Positions 18,369-27,021 of a stretch of DNA of 64,000 nucleotides are shown here, in pieces. Source of the stretch: Verrucomicrobiaceae bacterium UBA1938 (GTDB taxonomy: Bacteria > Verrucomicrobiota > Verrucomicrobiia > Verrucomicrobiales > Verrucomicrobiaceae); the NCBI GenBank assembly GCA_002336895.1, contig DDFC01000031.1, positions 124,001 through 188,000 of the forward strand, read 5' to 3'. Position 1 is the first letter of the stretch, and every line of letters starts with the position of its first letter. Position numbers and translations under genes: made by a program. The notes under the pieces were generated by a model that searched no databases, was not told where the DNA came from, and was given only the letters and a program-made list of their open reading frames with translations.

Positions 18369-20712
18369 CGTCGATGAGCCCTCCGTTGATGATGACTCCC
18401 TTGCCAGCAGCTGCGGCGTCGCGCTTCATGCGCTGCTCATGATTGCTTCTGATGCCCTCCCAGTACTGGAGAGCGTCCGGGAGATCGCGCTCTTTGCAGA
18501 GCTTCCACTGCTCGGGCGTGAGGATGGCCTGAAGTTCCTTTTCCGGGACGCCAGCCACGGGGACGAGGGCATGATAATACTGAAGGAACCAGTGTGAGGT
18601 CATGTAACGCTCGATGTCCGGGAGGTATTCAGCGAGCACCTGCTGGATGGCGGTCTGGACCCTGGCAGACTGATCTGCGGAGAGCCTGCGGCGGCGATCC
18701 ACCTCCGAAGTGCTCATGGAAGCCATGGCCTGAAGGCGATATTTATGGCGCTCGTCCGCAGACTGCCGTAGCTTTTTGAGCTGAGGCGCGCTGAGCGCGT
18801 CCTGCAAAGCGGACTTCCACAATTCGGTGTTCTGGGGGCTGGCCTCCGAGCGGCTGGCTGCGCCGGAGCGCTCCGTGCCGGCGAGGATCTGCAGGAGCGT
18901 CTGCGGAGTGGCGTTTTGTGCGGCCCGCCGCACGTAGTTTTCGGTCATCTGCCGCCAGTAGTCCAAGCTGGACTCCACGGCGCCTTTTGCTGCGGTGGTG
19001 AGCCTGGAGACAGCAGGAGCTGGCAAGGACAGAAGGCGGGCGGCCTCCTCCACCTGAGGCATCATGACCTCGAGGGCCCTGCCGCGCTCAGCGAGAAACA
19101 TTTTGTAAAGATGACGGGAGGTGGCAGCCTCCATGTCCTGAACCTCGGTGAAGGAGGCGCTCATGTCCGGCGTGGTGCTCTGTGAAGTGCTCTTCTGCTC
19201 GACGAGATCATGCCAGCGGCGGAGCTGCACCGGATCGACAATGCCGCGCAGATCTTCCTGGCTGACCTTGGCCGCAGCTTGGAACAACTGGCTGGAATTG
19301 TAGCTCCAGTACTGCTGACGACGCTGCTCCATGAGGGGTTTCATGGTTTCGGTAACGAGAGGCTCCAGCTGGCGGCGCTGCTCCTGAGTGAGCATGAGCG
19401 ACTGGTCCATCTCGGTGAGGCAGGCGCGGGCGAGGGCCTGATAGGTGCGCAGCTCCCGCTGGGTGTTTTCCACCGTCATGCGTTTGAACTCGGGCTCGGA
19501 GAGCAGTTTTTTGACCCCGTCAGTCCAGGTGCCGAGCCTGAGAGCCTGGATGTTATCATTGACGCCAAAGTAGATTCGGCCGCGGAGGCGCTTGCGATCT
19601 TCAGGGGAGTAGCTTCTGGCCTGCTGCAGCCAGCCTTTGCGCGCTTTCTGCAAGGACTCCTGGACGGCCTGCTTTGAGAGCTGCCGGAGCGCAGTCTCGC
19701 GAGCTTTGTTCAGGCTGAGGGCCTGGACGATGCCATCGATCTCGGCGTCCATCTCCATCTGCATGCGCTGCTCTGTCTGCTGCTCGGAGGGCTTGATCAT
19801 GTCGGCGTACTCCTTCTCCTCATTTGCGCGCGCCTCGGTGTCGAACTTCCGCCATCTGAGGGAGAGATCCGCAGGCAGGATGGCGGCGACTTCTTTGTTC
19901 CAGGACTGGTTCCAGGAGTCGACGGAAGGGCGGTCAAAGCTGATGTAAAAAGTGCTGCGATCGAGGATGTAGTCGCGAGCGGCGGGCGGCAGCGTGAGGA
20001 GCATGGTGGAGGCACGCTTTCTCTCGGAAGAGCAAAGCTGGTCGAGGAGGCTTTCAGCGGCCTTTTGCAATGAGGCGACCTGGGAGTCTGAAAGATCGAG
20101 CTTCTTTTTCATGAGCTCGATCTTGTTCTGCAGGTTTTCATTCAAGGGACCGCGAGCCTCCCGAATCCAGCGCTCGAGCTGGACGGAGATGGCAGCCTCC
20201 GCCTTCTGGAGGTCTTTCAAATGCGCCTCCTGCCAGACGGCGAGGCGTTCGGTGCCGAGGGTGGACTTCAGCGTGGCAAGCCAGGCGGCGTCTTCGTCAG
20301 GCGGAGTCCAGCCCTCGACGGGTTCATTGGGGCCAGCCTTCTCAGGCTGCCACATGCCGATGTGCCGGATGGCAGCAGCGTCTGAAGTGCGCGTGAGATA
20401 GGTGCGCATGGCCTCGTGGGCCTTTGGCTGCCATGTTTTGAGGGTGGTGTCCACGGCCTGCCTGGAAGCCTGCTGCAGCGTCTGCGTTTCTTCAGGCGTG
20501 AGCTTGACGGTGGAGCCGATGGTCCTGACGACCTCCTCCATGTGGGCGGTGAGCTGTTTCTGCTTTTCGGGCAGGCATGACTGAACAAAGGCGGAGAGCA
20601 CTTTTTCCACCGCTTCAGAGAGCGGTTGTCTGCGCTCTGCAAGCGTGGATGGTGCTGAATAAACCGCGACTGAAATGGAGAGCGCCGCTACCAGCAGGAG
20701 GAGTCTGATCAT
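18358..20712 (-). CDS. Secreted helical protein with internal repeats, function unknown
   Basis: The protein has 784 residues with a signal peptide (MIRLLLLVAALSISVAVYSA). The rest is predicted to be almost entirely helical and charged. A motif of the type L(T/S)xEQxxxLxxL.xxAVxxxL recurs about six times (KLTPEETQTLQQASRQAV, DLSDSQVASLQKAAES, MLTQEQRRQLEPL, SLPAPAVSRLTTAAKGAV, RLSADQSARVQTAI), roughly every 100-130 residues. This suggests tandem helical domains resembling periplasmic LTxxQ-type proteins. It overlaps the DUF4175-type gene by 4 bases (ATGA). No enzyme motif is seen. Confidence 0.75.
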   Translation of the reverse strand: MIRLLLLVAALSISVAVYSAPSTLAERRQPLSEAVEKVLSAFVQSCLPEKQKQLTAHMEEVVRTIGSTVKLTPEETQTLQQASRQAVDTTLKTWQPKAHEAMRTYLTRTSDAAAIRHIGMWQPEKAGPNEPVEGWTPPDEDAAWLATLKSTLGTERLAVWQEAHLKDLQKAEAAISVQLERWIREARGPLNENLQNKIELMKKKLDLSDSQVASLQKAAESLLDQLCSSERKRASTMLLTLPPAARDYILDRSTFYISFDRPSVDSWNQSWNKEVAAILPADLSLRWRKFDTEARANEEKEYADMIKPSEQQTEQRMQMEMDAEIDGIVQALSLNKARETALRQLSKQAVQESLQKARKGWLQQARSYSPEDRKRLRGRIYFGVNDNIQALRLGTWTDGVKKLLSEPEFKRMTVENTQRELRTYQALARACLTEMDQSLMLTQEQRRQLEPLVTETMKPLMEQRRQQYWSYNSSQLFQAAAKVSQEDLRGIVDPVQLRRWHDLVEQKSTSQSTTPDMSASFTEVQDMEAATSRHLYKMFLAERGRALEVMMPQVEEAARLLSLPAPAVSRLTTAAKGAVESSLDYWRQMTENYVRRAAQNATPQTLLQILAGTERSGAASRSEASPQNTELWKSALQDALSAPQLKKLRQSADERHKYRLQAMASMSTSEVDRRRRLSADQSARVQTAIQQVLAEYLPDIERYMTSHWFLQYYHALVPVAGVPEKELQAILTPEQWKLCKERDLPDALQYWEGIRSNHEQRMKRDAAAAGKGVIINGGLIDDEE

Positions 20713-23700
20713 CTTGCGCCGCCTCCTTCCTCCAGCTTGTTGAAGTAGGCGTCGAGGCCGGTCTTGAACTCTTCGGGAAGCTCACGGCCCGTCTTGCCAG
20801 TGGCCTGGCCGACGGGGCGAGCCTGCACGCTGGCAGCGGCATCCTGGCCGGGGCCGAGTTCTGCCAAGGCAGCCTCTCCGCTGGCTGCGCCGGTGCCGCC
20901 GCCGCCGGGATTGGAGCCACCACTGCCGCCGCCTTTGCCCTGGCGCTTGGCCTGAAGGAGGAGCTCGATGGCCTCCGTCTCTGCGGCGATGGCGGGTGCG
21001 CCTGTGTCCGGCTTGTCGAGGATGCCGGCGGATTCATTCATGACGTGCATGACGGCATCGAGCAGCTTGAGTTCTTTGCCAAATTTTTCATTGCCCTGGG
21101 GAAGCTGGAGGATGTCGTCAAAAGCGCCGCGTGTGTTGGCCTGGATGCCGAACTGCCTGGAGGCGAGGTCGGCGGATTTTTTGGTGTGCTCTTCTGTCTT
21201 GAGCGCGGGTTTGGCATTTTCCAGCTCGCGGGTTTCATCGCGCAGCTTCATTTCATCGCGGAGGGATTTCATGACCTTGAGCACGATCTCGGGGGGGAGG
21301 CTGTCGGCGCTGCAACTGCTGCAGGATTTGCACTCGCTGGCGGCGACCATCTCCTCGGCCCAGCGGTCGAGGGTGTCGGCCCAGAACTCTGCACCGGATA
21401 TGCTGCTGCCGCTGAGATTGATGGCGGCCTGATCTCCGAGATAGGCGATCATTTTCACGGCCTGAGTGTCCTTCATCTGGCCGATGATGTTTTTGAACTG
21501 CATGTCGGGCTTGCGGGCGAAGTAGGCTTCGAGATCGCTCTGGATGAGGCGCACGGTTTCGCTTTGGGTCTTTTCGTGTTCGGCGATTTGAGCGGCGTCC
21601 TTCACGGGCTTGCGATCGAGGCCGAAGGCGGAGAGGGTTTTGGTGTTGAGATCCTTGGCCACGACCAGCTGCTGACGGGAGGCGGCTTTGAGGCGCTTGA
21701 CGAAGGTGCTGGCCTCGAGGCTGGCGAGAATGGCGCCGAGCTCATCGGAGACGCGGGCGAACTCGGCGAGCAGAAGATTCTGCTCCTCGATGGCGTCCTG
21801 CATCTTTTTCTGCGCCTGGGACGCAGGCGGCTGCTCCTGCGGTTTTTCCTCCTCCTTATCCTCCTTCTTTTTTCCCGGGGCGGCCGCCATCTGGGTGGTG
21901 GGCAGCTTCATGGAGCTGGGCTTGGGAGGAGAGGGCTTGGCATTGGGGTCCGCATGCTGGGGCTCGGACTTGCTCATGGAGCCCTCCTTGTCGGAGATGC
22001 TGGGCATGTTGTCCTTCTTCTGCTCTTCGGTGGAGGCTTTGCCGCCTTTGGTGGCTGGAGGGAGATCGGGGCCGTTGGCGATCTGAGGGGCGCTGGGTTT
22101 GCCCTGGCCAGATTTGCTCTCGCCTTGCTTATCCGACTTGGATTGTGATGAGGATGACTTGGAGGGGGTGGATGCTGTGGACTGGCCGGGCTTGCCGCTT
22201 TGGGCGTTGGCTCCCTGCTTGAGGAGATCTGCCACGCTGGGCATGCGCCTGGCGGCGATGTCCTGCATGGACTTGAGCATGGTGGCCCATGATTCGAGAC
22301 GCTTGGCATCGAACTCATCATTGCGCGTGGCCTGCTCGACTAGGCTGCGGCCGCTTTGATTGAGCATGCCAAGGCGGGATGCGTTGGCGTTTTCCGCGCT
22401 GGCCTGCTGGGCGATCTTGCGGCGGTTCTCTGGGCGATCGAGCTCTGCAGCGCTGAGGGCGCGCAGCTCCTTGTTGGTGGCGTGGAGCTGCTGCTCGCGC
22501 TCGTAGCTCTCGCGGGCGGCTTCGAGCCATTTGCCAAACTGCTCGGTGAGCCAGAGGGCGTGGTCGGTTTTGTTGAGGACGTGAAGGAGGAAGGCGCTGG
22601 AGTAGGCGCGCTTGCGGCCGGGCAGGTAGTCTTCGGCCCAGGCGCGGAGTTCCAGAGTCTGCGGAGCGACGCCGTCGCGGCTGGCGCAGAAGGTGGCCTT
22701 GGCGGAGAGGGTCTTTTTTTCGGGCTCGCCAGCGGCGGCGATTTTGTCGCCCTTGGTTTTGTCATCGTTGACGCTGCGCCATTCGAGGCCGGTGCGCTGG
22801 ATGCCGAAGTCGTCCTGCACATCGAGATCGAAGCCGACGACTTCGGAGTCGAGCACGACCTGCTCCTGGGTCTCGCGCCGAGCGGCGAGGCGCGGGGCTT
22901 CATCGGAGATGGCGTTGATTTTCAGAACAAGGGGCTCGCGGGGTTTGAGACCGTCGCGGTCCTGCCACATGACATGCTTTTCGATGTCTGCGGTGACGGG
23001 ATGGAAGGGCGTGGTGACTTTGGCACCGGAGACTTTTTCGGCTTCGCCATCGACTTGTGCAGAAGCGAGGTCGCGAGAGGCGGTGGCTTCGAGAGAGGCC
23101 TGTGCACCTTTGAGCACGCTGACGGATCCGCCGCGTACTTCGACCATGGGCTCGGTCTTGTACTTCAAGTATGCCGGCAAGCGGGTGCGGATGGAAAGGG
23201 CGGTGAGCTCCGGGCGGGTGCGAGGCTGGACGCTGACAGTTTTGCGCACGTCTCCGAGAGAGAGGGACAAGGCGGCGTCATCCTTTTGTGGCGGGAAGGC
23301 CAGCGGGTAGGTGCTCTGGGCAAGGCTGCTGACGATGACGGGCTGTGCGCCGATGCGTGCCTGTGCGGATGCCGGGGACCAGCGAGTGTCTTTGCTGAGG
23401 TGGACCTTGAGATCAAAGGGCTCGGCATAGGGGACGACGAGGCGGTCTGGCAGCGAGTCGATGCGGGCGAAGGTGTAGCGCTCGACATCGCGCCAGGGTG
23501 TGGCCCAGCGAGCGAGGGCATTCCAGGCGGCATCTGGCACGAGGCTGAGAGCAACGGCAGCGAGTGCAGCCACGGATGCTGCGGCCCAGCCCCACTGGAC
23601 GTGCCTGGCGCTGGGCACGGCGTGGGAGAAGTCCTTGTCCTTCACGGCCGCTGCGGCCTGATCCATGGCGGCCTGGACGAGGCGCTCGCTACGGCCAGCG

Positions 23701-24050
23701 GTGCCTGCTTCCATGTGGGCGAGCTCGACGATGCCGAGGAGCTGATCTCCAAGGCGGGGGAAGGTGCGCCTGAGCAGGCGTGCGGCGTCCTCCAGGCGGC
23801 GCTGACGCCAGACCCAGCGGTGCCATTTGAGAGGCAGGCCGAGGCCGAGTATGGAGGCGCCGGAGATGAGGAGCGTGGCGCGCAGCCATGCGGGCGTCTC
23901 CATGAAGCGATCCAGCACAAAGACCACGATGTAGGAAAACACGATGCCGAAGGCCGCAGCGAGCAGGCCTTCGGTGAGTTTTACGACCCAGACGCGCTTG
24001 CGAAAATCCGCGAGCTTGGCTTCGAGGATGGCCGGCAGGGCTGTTTTCAT
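20709..24050 (-). CDS. DUF4175-type membrane protein
   Basis: The protein has 1113 residues. Two N-terminal transmembrane helices lie at about 25-75 (VKLTEGLLAAAFGIVFSYIV and the LISGASILGLGL stretch) and a third at about 155-175. A large periplasmic part follows with beta-sandwich-like segments and then long coiled-coil, Lys/Gln/Pro-rich regions (about 640-750). A GGGSGGSNPGGGG linker is near the C-terminus. This layout fits the DUF4175 family found beside MoxR/BAT genes. It is the first gene after the decayed toxin-antitoxin remnant, so it may have its own promoter in the AT-rich 24051-24150 stretch. Confidence 0.75.
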   Translation of the reverse strand: MKTALPAILEAKLADFRKRVWVVKLTEGLLAAAFGIVFSYIVVFVLDRFMETPAWLRATLLISGASILGLGLPLKWHRWVWRQRRLEDAARLLRRTFPRLGDQLLGIVELAHMEAGTAGRSERLVQAAMDQAAAAVKDKDFSHAVPSARHVQWGWAAASVAALAAVALSLVPDAAWNALARWATPWRDVERYTFARIDSLPDRLVVPYAEPFDLKVHLSKDTRWSPASAQARIGAQPVIVSSLAQSTYPLAFPPQKDDAALSLSLGDVRKTVSVQPRTRPELTALSIRTRLPAYLKYKTEPMVEVRGGSVSVLKGAQASLEATASRDLASAQVDGEAEKVSGAKVTTPFHPVTADIEKHVMWQDRDGLKPREPLVLKINAISDEAPRLAARRETQEQVVLDSEVVGFDLDVQDDFGIQRTGLEWRSVNDDKTKGDKIAAAGEPEKKTLSAKATFCASRDGVAPQTLELRAWAEDYLPGRKRAYSSAFLLHVLNKTDHALWLTEQFGKWLEAARESYEREQQLHATNKELRALSAAELDRPENRRKIAQQASAENANASRLGMLNQSGRSLVEQATRNDEFDAKRLESWATMLKSMQDIAARRMPSVADLLKQGANAQSGKPGQSTASTPSKSSSSQSKSDKQGESKSGQGKPSAPQIANGPDLPPATKGGKASTEEQKKDNMPSISDKEGSMSKSEPQHADPNAKPSPPKPSSMKLPTTQMAAAPGKKKEDKEEEKPQEQPPASQAQKKMQDAIEEQNLLLAEFARVSDELGAILASLEASTFVKRLKAASRQQLVVAKDLNTKTLSAFGLDRKPVKDAAQIAEHEKTQSETVRLIQSDLEAYFARKPDMQFKNIIGQMKDTQAVKMIAYLGDQAAINLSGSSISGAEFWADTLDRWAEEMVAASECKSCSSCSADSLPPEIVLKVMKSLRDEMKLRDETRELENAKPALKTEEHTKKSADLASRQFGIQANTRGAFDDILQLPQGNEKFGKELKLLDAVMHVMNESAGILDKPDTGAPAIAAETEAIELLLQAKRQGKGGGSGGSNPGGGGTGAASGEAALAELGPGQDAAASVQARPVGQATGKTGRELPEEFKTGLDAYFNKLEEGGGAR

Positions 24051-24154
24051 AATAAGCGAATGTTATCCTGATGAAACGTGGCTGACGAGCTTTTGATTGG
24101 TGGATTAGTGGTTCCTAAACGATTTTCATTACGCCCCATGATGTGAGAAAATAT

Positions 24155-24304
24155 GGCTATGGATAGCCCTGGACCGATGGTCTGGGGAGCATGAGCGCTG
24201 GCATCGCTACGCGATGCGAGGGAATGAGAAGAGGTTTGACGCAGCCAACAAGGGGTGTCGCTCCGCTCAACCCCTTGCTACAGGCTGGGATGGCTCGGCC
24301 ATCC
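24155..24304. repeat. Hairpin-rich REP-like element
   Basis: Four perfect or near-perfect stems follow each other in 150 bases: GGCTAT/ATAGCC (24155-24168), GCATCGC/GCGATGC (24201-24217), CAAGGGGT/ACCCCTTG (24249-24277) and GGATGGC/GCCATCC (24288-24304). A short GACC/GGTC stem sits between the first two. The block abuts the point where a toxin-like reading frame is lost. It looks like a dispersed repeat with strong secondary structure; no second copy lies in this window. Confidence 0.55.
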
Positions 24305-24310
24305 GGTAGT

Positions 24311-24329
24311 GGGCTGCGACGACGATCAT
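24311..24329 (-). pseudogene. Remnant of a toxin gene start next to the UPF0175 remnant
   Basis: ATG at 24329 overlaps the antitoxin stop as ATGA and reads MIVVA, the usual opening of the DUF3368/PIN-like toxins paired with UPF0175. Homology then ends at the hairpin-rich repeat and the frame stops 15 residues later. Only about six codons survive, so the identification rests on position and the MIVV start. Confidence 0.35.
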
Positions 24330-24567
24330 GCTGGGAACAGCTTGTCCAGAGCCGCGAGGTCATCATCAAGATCTTCCACCGAGTACTGCCGGGGAATGTT
24401 TCTTTCCTGCAGAGCCTGCTGAAAAGTGATCAGGTCCAGGCCTGACAGATCTGCTCCAGAGACGGCGCTGACACGGCCCCGAGCATACAGGGCACAGGCC
24501 AGCTCCAGCCGAAGATCTTCGGAGTAAAACGCTGGATGGCGCTGATTTCCGGAAGTTCCAATGTCAT
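24326..24567 (-). pseudogene. Frameshifted UPF0175 antitoxin-like gene
   Basis: From ATG 24567 the frame reads MTLELPEISAIQRF. After the T-run complementary to 24526-24529 the family sequence continues in another frame: YSEDLRLELACALYARGR…, then SGLDLITFQQALQERNIP… and VEDLDDDLAALDKLF. Inserting one T restores an 80-residue UPF0175 protein of normal length, so one base has been lost in the homopolymer. UPF0175 proteins are antitoxins of PIN-like toxins. The gene sits between two genes of the moxR-led run, and its partner toxin is also truncated, so this is a decayed toxin-antitoxin locus. A sequencing error at the T-run is the alternative. Confidence 0.7.
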
Positions 24568-24620
24568 GCGCGAAGTCTATTCATCGGCGGGCTGGGTGAC
24601 AAGCCGGTATTTGGTGGTGG

Positions 24621-26825
24621 TCAGAAGGCACCGGCGGCCTTTCTTCCGACCCAGAAGATGCCGAGGAGGAGGACGATGAGGCCTGCCCAGGCGGGGTGGG
24701 ACCATATCTGGAGGCGGCGCTCCTGCTGGGCGGGCTCCGGCATGGCGGAGACGGCGGCGACGATGGCGGAGGGGGAGGCGGCATCGAGCACCTCGCCACG
24801 GGTGAAGCGGGCGATCTCGCGCATGACATCGAGCCGGGCTGGCTGGCCGCGTTTTTCACGGCTGGTGCCCTGGATGGAGATCTTGGTTTCCAGAGAGGTG
24901 CCTGCCTCGGCGCAGCTGAGCTGGACGCGGTGCTCTCCGGGCTCCACGGGGCTGAAGGTGCCGGTGAACAGGCCCCAGGCCTCCGCGCCAGCGGGCATGA
25001 GGCGTATGCTGCTGACCTTGCCACTGGGAGCGGCGATCTGGGCGATGACGGCACCGTCTCGCAGGGGCTCGCCGGTGAGGCTCATGACGTTGGCATTAAG
25101 CGTGAGGACATCGCCTGTGCGGGGACGGTCGGGGGAGTAGAAGAGGCGCATTTTGTCGCCGCTGCTCATGTTGCGCTGATAGGCCATCCAGCGGACGACC
25201 TGGCCCCAGAAGCGGTAGTGGTATTTGTCCTCGACGCCTTTGCGCCAGCGCCATGCGCCGTCGGTGCCCATGAAGAGGATTTTGCCCGCGCCGTAGGTCT
25301 TGGTGACGATGAGAGGGACGCGGCCGAACTGATTGGACTCGGTGCCGTGGGTGGCAAGGATCTCGGTGCCGGCCTTGGCGCGCAGCGCGGGTGCGTACCA
25401 CTGGAAGCCTGGGAGGGTGCTCCAGACGCGGGCGCTGGCCTCGTCGCTGTCTTCGAGTTTGGTGAGGAGGCTGTGAGTGCCGGCCTCGGTGAGGGCGAAT
25501 TTTCCCGGTGCGGAGGAGCCCCAGCCGCGTGGCTGGGCGGCATCCCAGATGACGGGGAGGAGATCGGCAAGAGGTGTCTCCTGCAGCGTGGACTGGAAGC
25601 CGTGGAAGCCGGGCATGAAGACGAGGCCGCAGGCCTGATCGCGCACGAGTTTTTGCAGGGCGATGCAGTTTTCTGCCGTGAGCTGGTCTTTGGCGAGGCC
25701 GACATCGCCGAGGAAGATGACATCGTATTTGGTGAGCTCTTCATCTTTGGGGAAGGACTTCAAATAACCGCGGCCTTCGCCGACTTTGCCGAGTCCGGGA
25801 TGGAGCAGGAGGCAGCTGACGTCCACGCCGGGATCGCGCTCGAGGGCATTGCGCAGGTAACGGTACTCCCAGCGGGGGAAGGACTCGATGACGAGCACAT
25901 GGAGCTGTTCTTTGCGGATGGAGAGCGGAGCCTCCTGGGAGTTGTTTTCAGGATAGCGCTCACCGGGTGTCTTGGGGATGGTGAGCGTGAGCTTGACCTC
26001 GCCGGGTTTGTCGGGCTTCCAGGCGATGGCGTCCTGCAGGCGGCCCATGGCGGGAAGGGTGACTTCCTTGGTGATGATCTCGCCGCTGGAGGACTGCATC
26101 TCGAGCACGACGGATTCATCGCGCGGGAGGGAGCTTTCGATGGTGAAGGGAATGCGCAGGGGCTTGCCTGCGACGGCGAAGGCGGGGACATCGAAGCTGG
26201 TGAGCTCGACATCGGGGAGGCGTGTCTCTGCGCCGACGGGCACGGCGAATACGGGGACCTCGCGCATGCGCAGGCGGGTGGTGGCCTGGGATGGGGCGGC
26301 GCCGGTGTTCCAGTCGCCATCGCTGATGAGGACAACGGCTTTGAGATTGGGCTGCTTTTCGAGGACATTGGACAGTGCGGCCTGGATGTCGGTGCCTTCG
26401 GTGGGTGGGGTCTGGGAGGATGAGAAGGGCTCGATGACGACATCCATGCGCTGCCGGAGTGGCTCCCAGAGTTTGGTGTCGGTCAGGGGCTTTGCTGCGG
26501 CCTCGCGTGCGAGCGGCTCGGCGTTGGGCTTGGATTTTTCGACAATGTCCTTGGTAGTCATGCTGCCGGAGACATCGTGAAGTAATGCGAGGGTGGGGCG
26601 GGTCTGGGGCTTGAAGGTCTCCAGCCACTCAGGCTGCAGGAGTGTGATGGCGATGGCGACGGCGATGATGAAGCGCAGCAACTCCAGCCAGCCGGTGCTG
26701 GCACGCCAGCCGCTGCGACGCCAGGCCATGAATGCGAGACCCCCGATGGCGACGACAAACGCCACGCCGATGCCGAAGGAGGCAGGCGTGGGAGTGAAGA
26801 CGAGCTGGGAGGTGGTGGGGGTCAT
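24621..26825 (-). CDS. Membrane protein with vWA-like and glutamine-amidotransferase-like domains
   Basis: The protein has 734 residues. Two N-terminal transmembrane helices span about 15-65, then LLHDVSGSM (about residue 83) supplies a DxSxS metal site of a vWA domain. The middle (VLVIESFPRWEYRYLRNAL and YDVIFLGDVGL) resembles the class I amidotransferase-like domain of BAT-associated membrane proteins, without a clear nucleophilic Cys. A C-terminal helix (GLIVLLLGIFWVG) anchors the end. It belongs with the BatA-type and DUF58 genes upstream; the 196-base joint before it holds an inverted-repeat element. It probably acts in an envelope complex run by the MoxR ATPase. Confidence 0.8.
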   Translation of the reverse strand: MTPTTSQLVFTPTPASFGIGVAFVVAIGGLAFMAWRRSGWRASTGWLELLRFIIAVAIAITLLQPEWLETFKPQTRPTLALLHDVSGSMTTKDIVEKSKPNAEPLAREAAAKPLTDTKLWEPLRQRMDVVIEPFSSSQTPPTEGTDIQAALSNVLEKQPNLKAVVLISDGDWNTGAAPSQATTRLRMREVPVFAVPVGAETRLPDVELTSFDVPAFAVAGKPLRIPFTIESSLPRDESVVLEMQSSSGEIITKEVTLPAMGRLQDAIAWKPDKPGEVKLTLTIPKTPGERYPENNSQEAPLSIRKEQLHVLVIESFPRWEYRYLRNALERDPGVDVSCLLLHPGLGKVGEGRGYLKSFPKDEELTKYDVIFLGDVGLAKDQLTAENCIALQKLVRDQACGLVFMPGFHGFQSTLQETPLADLLPVIWDAAQPRGWGSSAPGKFALTEAGTHSLLTKLEDSDEASARVWSTLPGFQWYAPALRAKAGTEILATHGTESNQFGRVPLIVTKTYGAGKILFMGTDGAWRWRKGVEDKYHYRFWGQVVRWMAYQRNMSSGDKMRLFYSPDRPRTGDVLTLNANVMSLTGEPLRDGAVIAQIAAPSGKVSSIRLMPAGAEAWGLFTGTFSPVEPGEHRVQLSCAEAGTSLETKISIQGTSREKRGQPARLDVMREIARFTRGEVLDAASPSAIVAAVSAMPEPAQQERRLQIWSHPAWAGLIVLLLGIFWVGRKAAGAF

Positions 26826-26838
26826 GGAAGCGATGGCG

Positions 26839-27013
26839 TCGTTATCGTCCTCCTACTCGAACTCGTCCTCGATCGATTAAGTTCACGCAGGTGGGTGGAA
26901 TGACCGATTTTGTCCAAGCCTTCTGCTGGAGATCGTTGGATGTGGTTCGTCAGTCCATAAGCACTCGAACTCGATGGGATCGAGGACGAGTTCGAGTAGG
27001 AGGACGAGGACGA
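26839..27013. mobile_element. Non-coding inverted-repeat element (MITE-like)
   Basis: The arms 26839-26874 and 26978-27013 are inverted 36-mers with two mismatches. They share the core CTCCTACTCGAACTCGTCCT with the arms of the element at 30201. The 103-base interior encodes nothing recognisable. The element begins 8 bases after the stop of the BatA-type gene (transcribed leftwards) and ends 13 bases before the next start. It looks like an internally deleted, non-autonomous relative of the S23-carrying element. No clear target-site duplication is visible. Confidence 0.7.
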
Positions 27014-27021
27014 ACAGAGGG

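Noticed and set aside
22356..24071. A 571-codon plus-strand open frame opposite the DUF4175-type gene.
   Set aside because: Low-complexity Gly/Glu/Ala translation without motifs. The minus frame has membrane helices and fits its operon.
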